Source: Massilia pinisoli (GTDB lineage Bacteria; Pseudomonadota; Gammaproteobacteria; Burkholderiales; Burkholderiaceae_D). Taken from it: 64,000 nucleotides of DNA. The number at the start of each line of letters is the position of its first letter. Position 1 is the first letter of the stretch. Below the pieces are notes generated by a model, which saw nothing but the letters and a program-made list of their open reading frames with translations, had not been told where the DNA came from and searched no databases. The translations under genes and the position numbers were made by a program. The stretch covers positions 37,555 to 101,554 of the forward strand of contig NZ_JANUGW010000025.1 in NCBI RefSeq assembly GCF_024753285.1, written 5' to 3'. This document shows, piece by piece, positions 35,934 to 45,524 of the stretch.

Positions 35934-38900
35934 GTGCAGTTGTTACCACGTCGTTCGCTACCTTCCATACGCGCCAAGCTCGTGACGCTCGTGCTGGCGT
36001 GTGCGCTGCCGATCCTCCTCGGCTACCTCGTCTTCGCGACGGACGCCGACAAGCGCGAGAAGGCGCACATCGCCGAGGACGCCGAGATGATCGCGCGCGC
36101 GCTCGCGGCCGCCGTCGACCGCGACCTGGCCAATGGCGAAACGGCCGCGCGCACGATGGCGAACCAGGCGAACCTCGCGCACGGCGACCTGGCATCGTTC
36201 CACGCGGCAGCGCGCCGGCTGCTGCGCCCAGAATTTCCCGCGTACGCCGTCGCCGTCAGCGGGCCGGATGGCACCACGTTGCTCGATACGCGCCACGCGT
36301 TCGGCAGCGAACTCCCCGCGCACGGCAACGAGGCGGACGTGCGCAACGTGTTCGCGACGGGCGATGCCGTCACGTCGGGCCTGCACCGCGGCGACGGCAC
36401 GCAGCCGTGGGTCATCTCGATCTCCGTCCCGGTCTGGCGCGAGGGCAAGGTGGCGTACGCGCTGACCGTCGAATTGCGGCCGCGCCGCCTGACCGACCTC
36501 TTGACCGATCAAAACCTGCCGCCGCACTGGAACGCCCTCGTCTACGACAATCACCGGCGCCTCGTCGCCTACCGTGGCCACACGCCGTACGGCATCGGCG
36601 ACCCGATGCAGCCGGAGCTGGCACGGGCGCTGGCCCGCACGCCCGTCGGCATCGTCGAACTGGTTGCGCACGGCCCCGACAGGATGTACGCCGCCTACGC
36701 ACGCACGCAGGGCCACGACTGGGCCGTCACGATCGGCTTCCCGCGCCACGCGGCGCGCGAGATCCTCGGCCCCGATCCTGCCACGACAGTCGCATGGATC
36801 GCCCTGATGCTGGCCATCAGCCTGGGGCTCGCCTGGCGCATCGGCGACGCGATCGCCCGTTCGGTCAGGGCGCTGACCGAACCGGCCGCCGCCCTCGGAC
36901 GCGGCGAGGCGCTCGTCATCCCGCCGCTGGAGATCCGCGAGGCGGCGACCGTCGCGCGCGCGCTGGGCAAGGTCGAGGGCGAGCTGCAGCAATACCGCGC
37001 CGGCCTCGAGTCGCTCGTCGCGGAACGCACCAACGAGCTGCAGCGCTCCTCCGCGATGCTGGCGACCGTGTACGCGACGGCGCCCGTCGGCCTCGCATTC
37101 CTCGACCGCAGCTTGAAAATCGTGATGATCAACGACTACCTCGCGGCCGTGAATGCCCTGCCGGCCAACGCGCACATCGGCCACACGCTGCCCGAACTGC
37201 TGGGCGACCTGGGTGTCCGCATCGAGAAGCCGTACCGTCAGGTGCTGGCGACGGGGCGGCCGCTGATCGACGTGGAGGACAGCGGCGACATCCCGGCCGC
37301 GCCGGGTGTCATGCGCCACTGGATCTGCAGCTACTACCCCGTGTACGGGCCGGACCGGGAACTCGTCGGCATCAACGCCGTCGTCCTCGACATCACGGAG
37401 CGCAAGCGCCAGGAACAGCGCAACCGCGACAACGAGGAACTGTTCCGCACGCTGTTCGAAGGGTCGGGCGACGCCCACGTGCTGATCGCCTACGGCGCGG
37501 GCTTCCTCAGCGCCAACCAGGCCGCCGTCGACCTGTTCGGCTGCGCCAGCGTGGAGGACTTCCTCGCGATGGCGCCCGCGAGCAGTTCGCCCGAGTTCCA
37601 GCAGAACGGGCGCCGCTCGGACGAACTGTGGAATGACGCGATGCGGCGTGCGCTGGACGCGGGCGGCAGCCGCTTCGAATGGATCTACCGCCGCCGCGAC
37701 GGCAGCGAATTCCACGCCGACGTGCTGCTCAACAGCGTCGACATCGGCGGGCGCGGCATCGTGCAGGGCACCATCCGCGACATCACGGCGCGCGAGGAGA
37801 CGTCCGCCGCCCTGCGCGCCGCCGGCCGCCGACTGGAAGAGAGCGAACGCATGATCCGCACCGTGACGGACCACCTGCCCGCGCTCGTCGGCTACTGGGA
37901 CGCGGATCTGCGCTGCCGCTTCGCCAACAAGCCTTATCTGGACTGGCTCGGGCGCGCTGCCGCCGATGTCATCGGCCACCCGATGGAGGAACTCATGGAC
38001 GAGGAGCAGATCGACGAAGTGCGTCCGCACCTCGACGCCGTGCTGCGCGGCGAACGCCAGTTCTTCGAACGCCGCCTGTACCGCAAGCATTCCGGCAAGT
38101 TGATCCAGGCGTGGGGCAGCTACATCCCCGACGTGGATGCCGAGGGCCGCGTGCAGGGTTTCTACATGCTGCACGCCGACATCACGGAACTGAAGCGCAC
38201 GCAATCGCGCCTGGAAGACGCGCTGCGCGCGGCGGAAGCGGCCAGCAGCGCGAAAGGCGAATTCCTCGCCAATATGAGCCACGAGATCCGCACGCCGATG
38301 AATGCCATCATGGGCCTCGCGCGCCTGCTCGAGGAGGCCGACCTGGAACGGCGCGAGCGGGGCTACGTCGCCCGGATGCAGATGGCCGCGCGCTCGCTGC
38401 TGTCGATGCTGAACGACCTGCTCGATTATTCGAAGGTCGAGGCCGGGCAGCTGGTGCTCGAGCAGACGACCTTCGCGCTGGACGACGTCCTCGCCAGCAT
38501 CGCCGCGATGTCGGCCACGAGCGCCTGGAACAAGGGTATCGAGCCCGTGTTCGCCGTGCACCCGGACGTGCCCGCGCGCCTCGTCGGCGATCCGATGCGC
38601 CTCGGCCAGGTGCTGCTGAACCTCGTCAGCAATGCGATCAAGTTCACGGAGCGGGGCGAAGTCGTGCTGGCGATCGAGGTGGCGGCGCACGACGCCGACA
38701 GCGTCTCGCTTGCGTTCACCGTGCGCGATACCGGCATCGGCATCCCGCCGGAACAGCAGCAACGCATGTTCGAGGCGTTCTCGCAGGCCGACAGTTCCAC
38801 GAGCCGCAAGTACGGCGGCACGGGGCTGGGTCTCGCGATCAGCCGGCGCCTCGTCCGGCTGATGGGCGGAGACCTGCGCGTCGACAGCGTGCCGGAGCGC

Positions 38901-40442
38901 GGCGCCACGTTCCGCTTCGCCGCCCCGTTCGGCATCGCGCCGGATGCCGCGCCGGCGCCGGCCGCGGCCACGGCGTCGCCGCCGCTGCGTGTTCTCGTCG
39001 CCGACGACAACGCGAGCAGCCGCTTCGCCCTCGCGCAGGCGCTGCGCGGCCGCGGCTGGCGGGTCGAGACGGCCGCCAGCGGCGCCGACACGCTCGCACT
39101 GCTGCGCGACGGCGGCCCGTTCGACCTCGCCTTCATCGACAGCGTCCTCGGGGACCTGGACGGCGCGTCCGTGATCGCGCTGGCCAGGGCCGACCATGCG
39201 ATCGCCCTGCCCCGCTGCGCCCTTCTCGCGGCCGACCCGGAACGCGAACGCCTCGACGCCCTCGCGGCCGACCTGCGTATCGACGCCGTCCTCGCGAAAC
39301 CGTTCACGCCGGGCGCGCTGGCCGACGCACTGGCGGAATTGCAGAGCGGCGCCCCGGCCCCGGCGCCGGGGCGGCCAGCGCCGCTCAGCGGGCGCCTCGC
39401 CGGCATGCGCGTGCTCGTCGTCGAGGACAATCTCCTCAACCAGGAAGTGGCGAACTACGTGCTCGTGCACGCGGGCGCCAGCGTGGACTTCGCCGCGAAC
39501 GGCCGCGTCGCCGTCAGCATGCTGGCCGAAGGCGCCGCCCAGTACGACGCCGTGCTGATGGACTTGCAGATGCCCGTGATGGACGGCTTCGAGGCGACGC
39601 GCGCCATCCGCGCGCTGGGCCTGGACCGGCTGCCCGTGATCGCAATGACGGCCAATGCGCTGGACGAGGACCGCCGTCGCGCGCTGACCGCCGGCATGAA
39701 CGACTACCTGGCCAAACCGATCGACGTGGACGAACTGGTGGCCATGCTGCGCCGCCTGACGGGCCGCGCGGCCTCGGCGCCGGGCGATGCGGAGCACCCT
39801 CTGCCCGCCGCCGCCATGGCCATCCCCGCGCGCATTCCGGGAATCGACCTGAAGGCGACGCTGCCCCGCTTCGGCGGCAATTTCGCCAGCTTTGCCGTCC
39901 TGTTCAAGCGCTTCGAACGTTCACAGGGCGGCGCCGTGGGCGAAATCCGCGCTCTGCTCAACGCGGGCGACCGCACCGGGGCCGGCCAGGCTGCGCACCG
40001 TCTGCGCGGCGTCGCGGCCAACCTGGGGGCGACGGACGTTGCCGGTCAGGCGCTGGAGCTGGAACAGGCGCTGCGCAGCGAGGACGCGGCGGCGCTCGCG
40101 CTGCGCCTCGCGCGCCTGGAGGCCGCGCTGGCCGTCGTGCTGGACGCGGCGCGCGACCTCCCCGCACCGGAAGCGGCGCCAGCAACGCCGGGCCCGGACA
40201 CGATGCCGCCGGCCTCCCCGGAGGAAGATAGCGCTACCTTGCGGCGCGAGTTGGCGCAGCTGCTCGATTTACTCCACAATAACAACATGAAAGCCATGGC
40301 CCAGTTCGAGACGCTGCGCACCGCCCTCGGCAACGTCGCGCCCGACCAGGTGGCGGCGCTGGCCGACGCAGTCGCGACCCTGCGCTTCGAGCAGGCGGCG
40401 CAACTCGTGCGCGCGCTGCTGGACATGAAGGAGGATGCATGA
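35934..40442 (+). CDS. Hybrid sensor histidine kinase with double Cache, PAS repeats, two receiver domains and Hpt
   Basis: A 1502-aa membrane sensor. TM1 lies at about residues 16-35, a large periplasmic double-Cache-like region runs to about 280 and TM2 spans 284-306. Three PAS-type domains follow (around 377, 500 and 640). HisKA contains SHEIRTPMNAIMG (His near 783), then an ATPase domain with NAIKFTERG and the G box GGTGLGLAIS. The first receiver (about 1020-1140) has VLVADDN and FIDSVLG but lacks the usual Ser/Thr (ALLAADP). The second (about 1158-1275) is intact with LMDLQMPVMDG. The Hpt has AAHRLRGVAANLG near 1352. The start is GTG at 35934 with GGAG six bases upstream. It overlaps the following diguanylate cyclase by ATGA, so it likely controls that partner. 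Confidence 0.93.
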   Translation: MQLLPRRSLPSIRAKLVTLVLACALPILLGYLVFATDADKREKAHIAEDAEMIARALAAAVDRDLANGETAARTMANQANLAHGDLASFHAAARRLLRPEFPAYAVAVSGPDGTTLLDTRHAFGSELPAHGNEADVRNVFATGDAVTSGLHRGDGTQPWVISISVPVWREGKVAYALTVELRPRRLTDLLTDQNLPPHWNALVYDNHRRLVAYRGHTPYGIGDPMQPELARALARTPVGIVELVAHGPDRMYAAYARTQGHDWAVTIGFPRHAAREILGPDPATTVAWIALMLAISLGLAWRIGDAIARSVRALTEPAAALGRGEALVIPPLEIREAATVARALGKVEGELQQYRAGLESLVAERTNELQRSSAMLATVYATAPVGLAFLDRSLKIVMINDYLAAVNALPANAHIGHTLPELLGDLGVRIEKPYRQVLATGRPLIDVEDSGDIPAAPGVMRHWICSYYPVYGPDRELVGINAVVLDITERKRQEQRNRDNEELFRTLFEGSGDAHVLIAYGAGFLSANQAAVDLFGCASVEDFLAMAPASSSPEFQQNGRRSDELWNDAMRRALDAGGSRFEWIYRRRDGSEFHADVLLNSVDIGGRGIVQGTIRDITAREETSAALRAAGRRLEESERMIRTVTDHLPALVGYWDADLRCRFANKPYLDWLGRAAADVIGHPMEELMDEEQIDEVRPHLDAVLRGERQFFERRLYRKHSGKLIQAWGSYIPDVDAEGRVQGFYMLHADITELKRTQSRLEDALRAAEAASSAKGEFLANMSHEIRTPMNAIMGLARLLEEADLERRERGYVARMQMAARSLLSMLNDLLDYSKVEAGQLVLEQTTFALDDVLASIAAMSATSAWNKGIEPVFAVHPDVPARLVGDPMRLGQVLLNLVSNAIKFTERGEVVLAIEVAAHDADSVSLAFTVRDTGIGIPPEQQQRMFEAFSQADSSTSRKYGGTGLGLAISRRLVRLMGGDLRVDSVPERGATFRFAAPFGIAPDAAPAPAAATASPPLRVLVADDNASSRFALAQALRGRGWRVETAASGADTLALLRDGGPFDLAFIDSVLGDLDGASVIALARADHAIALPRCALLAADPERERLDALAADLRIDAVLAKPFTPGALADALAELQSGAPAPAPGRPAPLSGRLAGMRVLVVEDNLLNQEVANYVLVHAGASVDFAANGRVAVSMLAEGAAQYDAVLMDLQMPVMDGFEATRAIRALGLDRLPVIAMTANALDEDRRRALTAGMNDYLAKPIDVDELVAMLRRLTGRAASAPGDAEHPLPAAAMAIPARIPGIDLKATLPRFGGNFASFAVLFKRFERSQGGAVGEIRALLNAGDRTGAGQAAHRLRGVAANLGATDVAGQALELEQALRSEDAAALALRLARLEAALAVVLDAARDLPAPEAAPATPGPDTMPPASPEEDSATLRRELAQLLDLLHNNNMKAMAQFETLRTALGNVAPDQVAALADAVATLRFEQAAQLVRALLDMKEDA

Positions 40443-41371
40443 GCCTGACCGACATGGCCGTGAACGGCCGCATCCTCGTGGTCGACGATGCGATGGAAAA
40501 CATCCAGATCCTGCACGGCGCCTTGCAGGACGAGCACGAGGTGCTGTTCGCGATGGACGGCCCGCGCGCGCTCGAGATCGCCCGCACGCAGCGGCCCGAC
40601 CTGATCCTGCTGGACGCCGTCATGCCCGGCATGGACGGTTACGCCGTCTGCAAGGAATTGCTCGCCGCGCCGGAAACGAGCGACATCCCCGTGATCTTCG
40701 TGACGGCACTGAAATCGCCCGAGGACGAGACGCGCGCGCTGGGCGCGGGCGCCGCCGACTTCATCAGCAAGCCCGTGAATGCGGCCGTCGTGCGCGCGCG
40801 CGTACGCACCCAGCTCACCGTCAAACGCCAGCGCGACGCGCTGCGCGCCCTGATCCTGACCGACGCGCTGACCGGGGTCGCGAACCGCCGCGCGTTCGAC
40901 GAACGCCTCGACGCGGAATGGCGCCGCTGCGGACGCGCCGGGCTGCCGGTGGCCCTGGTCCTCGTCGACATCGACCATTTCAAGCTGTACAACGACCACT
41001 ATGGCCACCAGGCCGGCGACGCGACGCTCGTGCAGTTCGCGGCGGCGATGCGCCGGGCCGCCGCGCGCACGCAAGACCTCGTGGCCCGCTACGGCGGCGA
41101 GGAATTCGCGATCCTGCTGCCGCAGCTGGACGGCCGCGGCGCGACCGGTGTCGCGAACCGCCTGATGGCCGAGCTGGAACACATGGCCATTCCACACGCC
41201 GCGTCGCCGACGGCGGCGCGTCTGACCGCGAGCATGGGCATCGCCTGCATGGTGCCCGGCGAACACAGCATGCCGGCCGACCTGATCCAGGTGGCCGACG
41301 CCCTGCTCTACCAGGCCAAGGCCGAGGGGCGCGACCGCTTCCGCGCAGGCGGCATGGACTGCGTCGCCTGA
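40439..41371 (+). CDS. Response regulator diguanylate cyclase (REC-GGDEF)
   Basis: A 310-aa cytoplasmic enzyme. The receiver domain (ILVVDDAMENIQ, phospho-acceptor in DLILLDAVMPGMDG, ISKPVNA) is followed by a GGDEF domain with active-site YGGEEF. An allosteric inhibition-site-like RTQD lies five residues before it, as in product-inhibited cyclases. It therefore makes c-di-GMP from two GTP. Translation is coupled to the hybrid kinase by ATGA. The MshE pilus ATPase, which has a c-di-GMP-binding domain, is divergent on the other side of the kinase. Confidence 0.95.
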   Translation: MSLTDMAVNGRILVVDDAMENIQILHGALQDEHEVLFAMDGPRALEIARTQRPDLILLDAVMPGMDGYAVCKELLAAPETSDIPVIFVTALKSPEDETRALGAGAADFISKPVNAAVVRARVRTQLTVKRQRDALRALILTDALTGVANRRAFDERLDAEWRRCGRAGLPVALVLVDIDHFKLYNDHYGHQAGDATLVQFAAAMRRAAARTQDLVARYGGEEFAILLPQLDGRGATGVANRLMAELEHMAIPHAASPTAARLTASMGIACMVPGEHSMPADLIQVADALLYQAKAEGRDRFRAGGMDCVA

Positions 41372-41386
41372 CGGCGCGCACGCCGC

Positions 41387-41854
41387 TCACGCATAGCGGC
41401 GCACGAGGAATTCAGCCACGCACACGGGTTTCGTGCCGCCTTCCCGTTCCACCGTCACTTCCAGCGTGAGCTGGCTCGCGTCCCCTTCCTGTTCCAGCGC
41501 CGCCAGCACGATGCCCGCGCGCACGCGGCTGCCCGCGGGCACGGGCGCAGGAAAGCGCACCTTGTTCAAGCCATAGTTCACGACGAGCTTCGCGTCGACC
41601 ATCACGAGCACGTCGGCCAGCATAGCCGGCAGCAGCGACAAGGTGAGGAAGCCATGCGCCACCGTCGTGCCGAACGGCGATTCGCGGGAAGCGCGCTCGG
41701 GGTCGACGTGGATCCACTGGTGGTCGTCGGTGGCGTCGGCGAACGTGGAAATACGGTCCTGGCCGACCTCGAACCAGCGCGAGTGACCGAGCTGCGTGCC
41801 GACGAGGGCTTGCAGCGCCGCGACCCCGCACACTTCGTGCAGCGCGTCAGACAT
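41387..41854 (-). CDS. MaoC-family hydratase
   Basis: A 155-aa hot-dog-fold protein of the MaoC/enoyl-CoA hydratase-2 type. FADATDDHQWIHVDPERA contains the catalytic Asp/His pair, and TTVAHGFLTLSLLP is the signature continuation. It should hydrate trans-2-enoyl-CoA to (R)-3-hydroxyacyl-CoA. Being last in the operon, it overlaps the preceding MaoC gene by 8 bp. Confidence 0.9.
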   Translation of the reverse strand: MSDALHEVCGVAALQALVGTQLGHSRWFEVGQDRISTFADATDDHQWIHVDPERASRESPFGTTVAHGFLTLSLLPAMLADVLVMVDAKLVVNYGLNKVRFPAPVPAGSRVRAGIVLAALEQEGDASQLTLEVTVEREGGTKPVCVAEFLVRRYA

Positions 41855-42317
41855 CCCGTGCCTCCGTACCGGGCCGGCGCCCGAACATGCCCATGCCGTC
41901 GACCGTGCACACGGTCTCGCCGTGTTGATTGATGGCCACCCACTGCGACCAGACGACGCCGCGGTCCGGCTTCGACGCCGACGCTTTCACCTGCACCGTC
42001 CGGTAGTGCACGTTCAGCGTGTCGCCCGCGCGCACGGGCGCGAGCCAGCGCACGCCGTCCAGGCCGGGCGACCCCATGCTCGACGACTTGCCCAGCAGCC
42101 CGTCGACGACGAGGCGCATCATCATCGCGCACGTGTGCCAACCGCTGGCGATGACGGTGCCGAAGATCGAGTCAGCGGCCGCATGCGGGTCGACGTGGAA
42201 CGGCTGCGGGTCGTACCGGCACGCGAACGCGAGGATCTCGTCTTCCGTGACGGTGCACGTGCCCAGGTCGATGTCCTGGCCGGGCTCGAAATCCTCGAAA
42301 TACCAGTATGCCTTCAT
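41847..42317 (-). CDS. MaoC-family protein with R-hydratase-like motif
   Basis: A 156-aa second hot-dog protein. YWYFEDFEPGQDIDLG at the N terminus and ACRYDPQPFHVDPHAA with FGTVIASGWHT are the MaoC-type dehydratase pattern. The start (GAGGAGG upstream) overlaps the stop of the acyl-CoA dehydrogenase as ATGA. Tandem MaoC proteins beside acyl-CoA dehydrogenases suggest a dedicated beta-oxidation-like route. Confidence 0.88.
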   Translation of the reverse strand: MKAYWYFEDFEPGQDIDLGTCTVTEDEILAFACRYDPQPFHVDPHAAADSIFGTVIASGWHTCAMMMRLVVDGLLGKSSSMGSPGLDGVRWLAPVRAGDTLNVHYRTVQVKASASKPDRGVVWSQWVAINQHGETVCTVDGMGMFGRRPGTEARDV

Positions 42318-43471
42318 GCCGCCTCCTCGGTCGCGAAGTCCGGCTGTGCGATGAAGCGGGCCAGGTGGTGGTCGCAATCGCCCAGCGTGAGCTCGATCGT
42401 CGACAGCCGCTTGAAATAATGCGACGCCGGCAACTCGTCCGTCACGCCCATGCCGCCGTGCAGCTGGATCGCCTGCTGCCCGACGAAGCGGGCGGCCTGC
42501 CCCACGCGGTACTTCGCCGCGGCGACGGCGCGACGACGCTCGGCCGCGCTGCCGCCGCGTGCATCGTCCGCGAGACGCACGGCGGCCAGCAGCGCCATCG
42601 AACGCGCCTGCTCCAGGTGCACGTACATGTCGGCCATGCGGTGCTGCAGCGCCTGGAACTTGCCGATCGGGACGCCGAACTGCTGGCGCGTCTTCAAATA
42701 CTCGAGCGTGGCGCCGAACAGCGCATCCATCGCCCCGACGGCCTCCGCGCACAGCAGCCCGACGCCGTAGTCGGCCGCCGCTTCGAGGATGGTCCAGCCC
42801 TGCCCTTCCGCACCGATCGCGGCGTCTGCACCAACGCGCACGTCGCGCAGCAGCACGTCGGCGGCGCGCTGGCCGTCGAGCATGCGCACGTCACGCACCG
42901 TGACACCCGGTGCATCGGCGGGGACGGCGAACAGCGTGATGCCGTCCTCGTCGCGCTGGGCGCCGGCCGTCCTGGCCGACACGATCAGCACGCCCGCTTG
43001 CGCACCGTGCAGCACGACCTTCTTCTCGCCATCCAGGCGCCAGCCGTCGCCATCGCGCACGGCACGCGTGGCGACGTCGCGCAAGTCGTAGCGCGACTGG
43101 CGTTCGCCCAGCGCGCAAGCGAGTTTCAGCTCGCCGGCCGCCACGCGTTCGAGCAACGCGTCGTGCGCTTGCCCGCGACGGAGGAAGTCGGCGCCGAACA
43201 TGGTCGCGAAATACGGTTCGACCACAAGGCCGCGGCCGAGTTCCTGCATGACGACGAACATGTCGACGGCGTCACCATCGAAGCCGCCCTGCGCTTCCGG
43301 CAGCGGCAGTGCCGTCAGGCCGAGTTCGGCGAGCGTGGCCCAGGCGGCGTCCGATACACCGGCCGGCGACCCCACAATGGCGCGCCGCGCCTCGAACGTG
43401 TAGTCGCGCGCGATCCAGCGCTTGAGCGCGTCCGCCAGTTGCAGCTGCTCTTCCTTGAAGTTGAAGTCCAT
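42314..43471 (-). CDS. Acyl-CoA dehydrogenase (pimeloyl-CoA dehydrogenase small-subunit-like)
   Basis: A 385-aa FAD enzyme of the acyl-CoA dehydrogenase family. It opens with MDFNFKEEQLQLADALKRW and has QQAIQLHGGMGVTDELP near the C terminus. It resembles the PimD-type small subunit. It lies 8 bp downstream of the second dehydrogenase; the two probably form a heteromeric dehydrogenase for dicarboxylyl- or fatty-acyl-CoA. Catalytic residues cannot be assigned confidently by eye. Confidence 0.88.
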   Translation of the reverse strand: MDFNFKEEQLQLADALKRWIARDYTFEARRAIVGSPAGVSDAAWATLAELGLTALPLPEAQGGFDGDAVDMFVVMQELGRGLVVEPYFATMFGADFLRRGQAHDALLERVAAGELKLACALGERQSRYDLRDVATRAVRDGDGWRLDGEKKVVLHGAQAGVLIVSARTAGAQRDEDGITLFAVPADAPGVTVRDVRMLDGQRAADVLLRDVRVGADAAIGAEGQGWTILEAAADYGVGLLCAEAVGAMDALFGATLEYLKTRQQFGVPIGKFQALQHRMADMYVHLEQARSMALLAAVRLADDARGGSAAERRRAVAAAKYRVGQAARFVGQQAIQLHGGMGVTDELPASHYFKRLSTIELTLGDCDHHLARFIAQPDFATEEAA

Positions 43472-43479
43472 GTCTTTCC

Positions 43480-44670
43480 TCACAGGCCCAGGATCATCTG
43501 GGAGATGATGGTGCGTTGGATCTCGTTCGACCCGCCGTAGATCGACGTCTTGCGGAAATTGAAGTAGTGCGGCAGCAGCGGCGCGGCGAAGTCGTCGTCG
43601 ATGATGCTGTGTTCGCGCTCGCCTTCCAGATAGGCCGGGTCGAACGGCAGCGCCAGCGGGCCCGCCGCTTCGACCATCAGCTCCGACACGCGTTGCTGGA
43701 TCTCCGTGCCACGCACCTTCAGCACGGACGCTTCCGGTCCCGGCGCCTTGTCCGCTTGCGCCAGCACGCGCAGCACCGTCATCTCGAGGGCCATCAGCTC
43801 GATCTCCAGGTCGGCGACCTTCGCGGCGAACAGCGGGTCGTTTAGGAGCGGCAATCCATTCTTGTGCTCGCGCAGCGCGAGCGCCTTCAGTCGCGCGAGT
43901 TCCCGCTTCGAGCGCCCGACGGCGGCAATGCCCGTGCGCTCGTGGCCCAGCAGGTATTTCGCGTACGTCCAGCCGCGGTTTTCCTGGCCGACGAGGTTCG
44001 CCACGGGCACACGCACGTTGTCGAAGAAGACCTCGTTCACCTCGTGGTCCTCGTCCAGCATGATGATGGGGCGCACGGTGACGCCGGGCGCGTGCATGTC
44101 GATCAGCAGGAACGAGATGCCCTCCTGCTTGCGCACACCTGGGTCCGTGCGGACGAGGCAGAAGATCATGTCGGCGTGCTGGGCGAGCGTCGTCCAGGTC
44201 TTCTGGCCGTTGACGACGTAGTGATCGCCGTCGCGCACGGCGGTGGTCTTCAGCGACGCGAGGTCGGAGCCGGCGCCGGGCTCCGAATAGCCCTGGCACC
44301 ACCAGTCCTCGCACGAGAGGATGCGCGGCAAATAGTAATCCTTCTGGGCCTGGCTGCCGAACGCCATGATCACGGGCGCGACCATGTTCACGCCGAACGG
44401 CAGCACGGGCGGCGTGCCGGCGCGGGCGCATTCTTCCTCGAAGATGTGGCGCTGCACCGGGGTCCAGCCCGGGCCACCGTATTCGCGCGGCCAGCCCGGT
44501 GCGACCCAGCCCTGGCGTGCGAGGATCCGGTGCCAGCGCACATAGTCGTCCTTGTGCAGGCGCAGGTGGTGATGCACCTTGTGGCGCAGGTCGGCCGGCA
44601 GCTCGGCCTCGAGGAAGGTGCGTACCTGGTCGCGGAATGCCAGATCGTCGCCGGTATAGGTCAGGTCCAT
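43480..44670 (-). CDS. Acyl-CoA dehydrogenase (pimeloyl-CoA dehydrogenase large-subunit-like)
   Basis: A 396-aa acyl-CoA dehydrogenase. The FAD/substrate contact stretch is CQGYSEPGAGSDLASLKTTA, and a C-terminal IYGGSNEIQRTIISQMILGL closes the protein. Length and motifs fit PimC. First gene of a four-gene reverse-strand operon (large and small dehydrogenase subunits, then two MaoC hydratases). Role by inference: a beta-oxidation-like pathway for an unknown acyl-CoA. Confidence 0.9.
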   Translation of the reverse strand: MDLTYTGDDLAFRDQVRTFLEAELPADLRHKVHHHLRLHKDDYVRWHRILARQGWVAPGWPREYGGPGWTPVQRHIFEEECARAGTPPVLPFGVNMVAPVIMAFGSQAQKDYYLPRILSCEDWWCQGYSEPGAGSDLASLKTTAVRDGDHYVVNGQKTWTTLAQHADMIFCLVRTDPGVRKQEGISFLLIDMHAPGVTVRPIIMLDEDHEVNEVFFDNVRVPVANLVGQENRGWTYAKYLLGHERTGIAAVGRSKRELARLKALALREHKNGLPLLNDPLFAAKVADLEIELMALEMTVLRVLAQADKAPGPEASVLKVRGTEIQQRVSELMVEAAGPLALPFDPAYLEGEREHSIIDDDFAAPLLPHYFNFRKTSIYGGSNEIQRTIISQMILGL

Positions 44671-44752
44671 CTTGTCTCCTTTATTATGCCGGCCAAAAAA
44701 GCACGACCGTTCAAAAGATTGTACCCGAAATCACCGGCGCAAAAAGCGGACG

Positions 44753-44782
44753 AAAAAAAAGGCCGCCCTCTACGAGGCGGCC
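44753..44782 (-). terminator. Terminator of the small PEP-CTERM gene
   Basis: A 7-bp stem GGCCGCC/GGCGGCC (44761-44782) followed on the reverse strand by eight T residues (44753-44760), just past the stop at 44802. Confidence 0.9.
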
Positions 44783-44801
44783 CAGGCATGATCTCGGCGA
44801 A

Positions 44802-45323
44802 TCAGCGCTTGCGACGGCGGGCGACGCCGAGCCCACCCAGCATACCGGCCATCATCAGCGCGATGGACGACGGCTCGGGCACGGCGGCGGTCGGGCCCGA
44901 CGGCAGCGTCACCGGCGGCGGGGCCGCACCCACGTCGCCGCCACCGTGCGCGGCTTGCGCCGGGATCGGCAGCTGCACGATGGCAGGACCCTGGTTGCCG
45001 GCCCCGGTCGGCAGCGTGACGATGGCGCCCTTGCCCTGGCTGCCGCCCGACGTCTGCTCCGGAGGTGCCGTCACTGCAGGTGCGGGCGCTGCGGCTGCAG
45101 GCACGGGCGCGTAGACCACAGGCGCGGGCGCAGGCGTGTAGACCGCTTGGGACGGCGTACCGCCGGCCACGGCGACGCGGCGACCGTTGTAGACGCCCAC
45201 CAGGGCGTTGCCGCCGGCAGTGGATGCATACGACGGATTGCCCACGGCCAGAGGCAGGACACCAGCGCTTGCACTGAATGCGCCCCCGACGAGGAGCGCC
45301 GCGACGAGATAACGAATTGCCAT
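44802..45323 (-). CDS. PEP-CTERM sorting domain protein
   Basis: A 173-aa exported protein with signal peptide (MAIRYLVAALLVGGAFSASA), a Pro/Ala/Gly-rich low-complexity middle and the C-terminal signal AVPEPSSIALMMAGMLGG with an RRRKR tail. AAGGAG precedes the ATG. The function is unknown. As for the protein at 4445, processing by an exosortase encoded elsewhere is expected. Confidence 0.88.
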   Translation of the reverse strand: MAIRYLVAALLVGGAFSASAGVLPLAVGNPSYASTAGGNALVGVYNGRRVAVAGGTPSQAVYTPAPAPVVYAPVPAAAAPAPAVTAPPEQTSGGSQGKGAIVTLPTGAGNQGPAIVQLPIPAQAAHGGGDVGAAPPPVTLPSGPTAAVPEPSSIALMMAGMLGGLGVARRRKR

Positions 45324-45420
45324 AATGAACTCCTTGCTCAGTCTAAAAAGTTATTTTTAATTTAACTGCTGAGTCAATGTATCACAGCTGTAAAAATCAC
45401 AATTTTCAATTGAACGGCAT

Positions 45421-45454
45421 AAAAAAAAGACGAGGCCCCTAGGGGAGCCTCGTC
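45421..45454 (-). terminator. Terminator of the tail-specific protease gene
   Basis: An 8-bp stem GACGAGGC/GCCTCGTC with a loop of about ten bases (45429-45454), followed on the reverse strand by eight T residues (45421-45428). Confidence 0.9.
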
Positions 45455-45524
45455 TTCAGCCATTCGTTTCGGATGAAACGACGGAAATGTTTATTGCATA
45501 GTTAACAATTCATACGCCAGCAAA

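Noticed and set aside
35958..39797. 1279-codon reverse frame opposite the hybrid kinase
   Set aside because: The forward frame has complete histidine kinase and receiver motifs; the reverse one has none.
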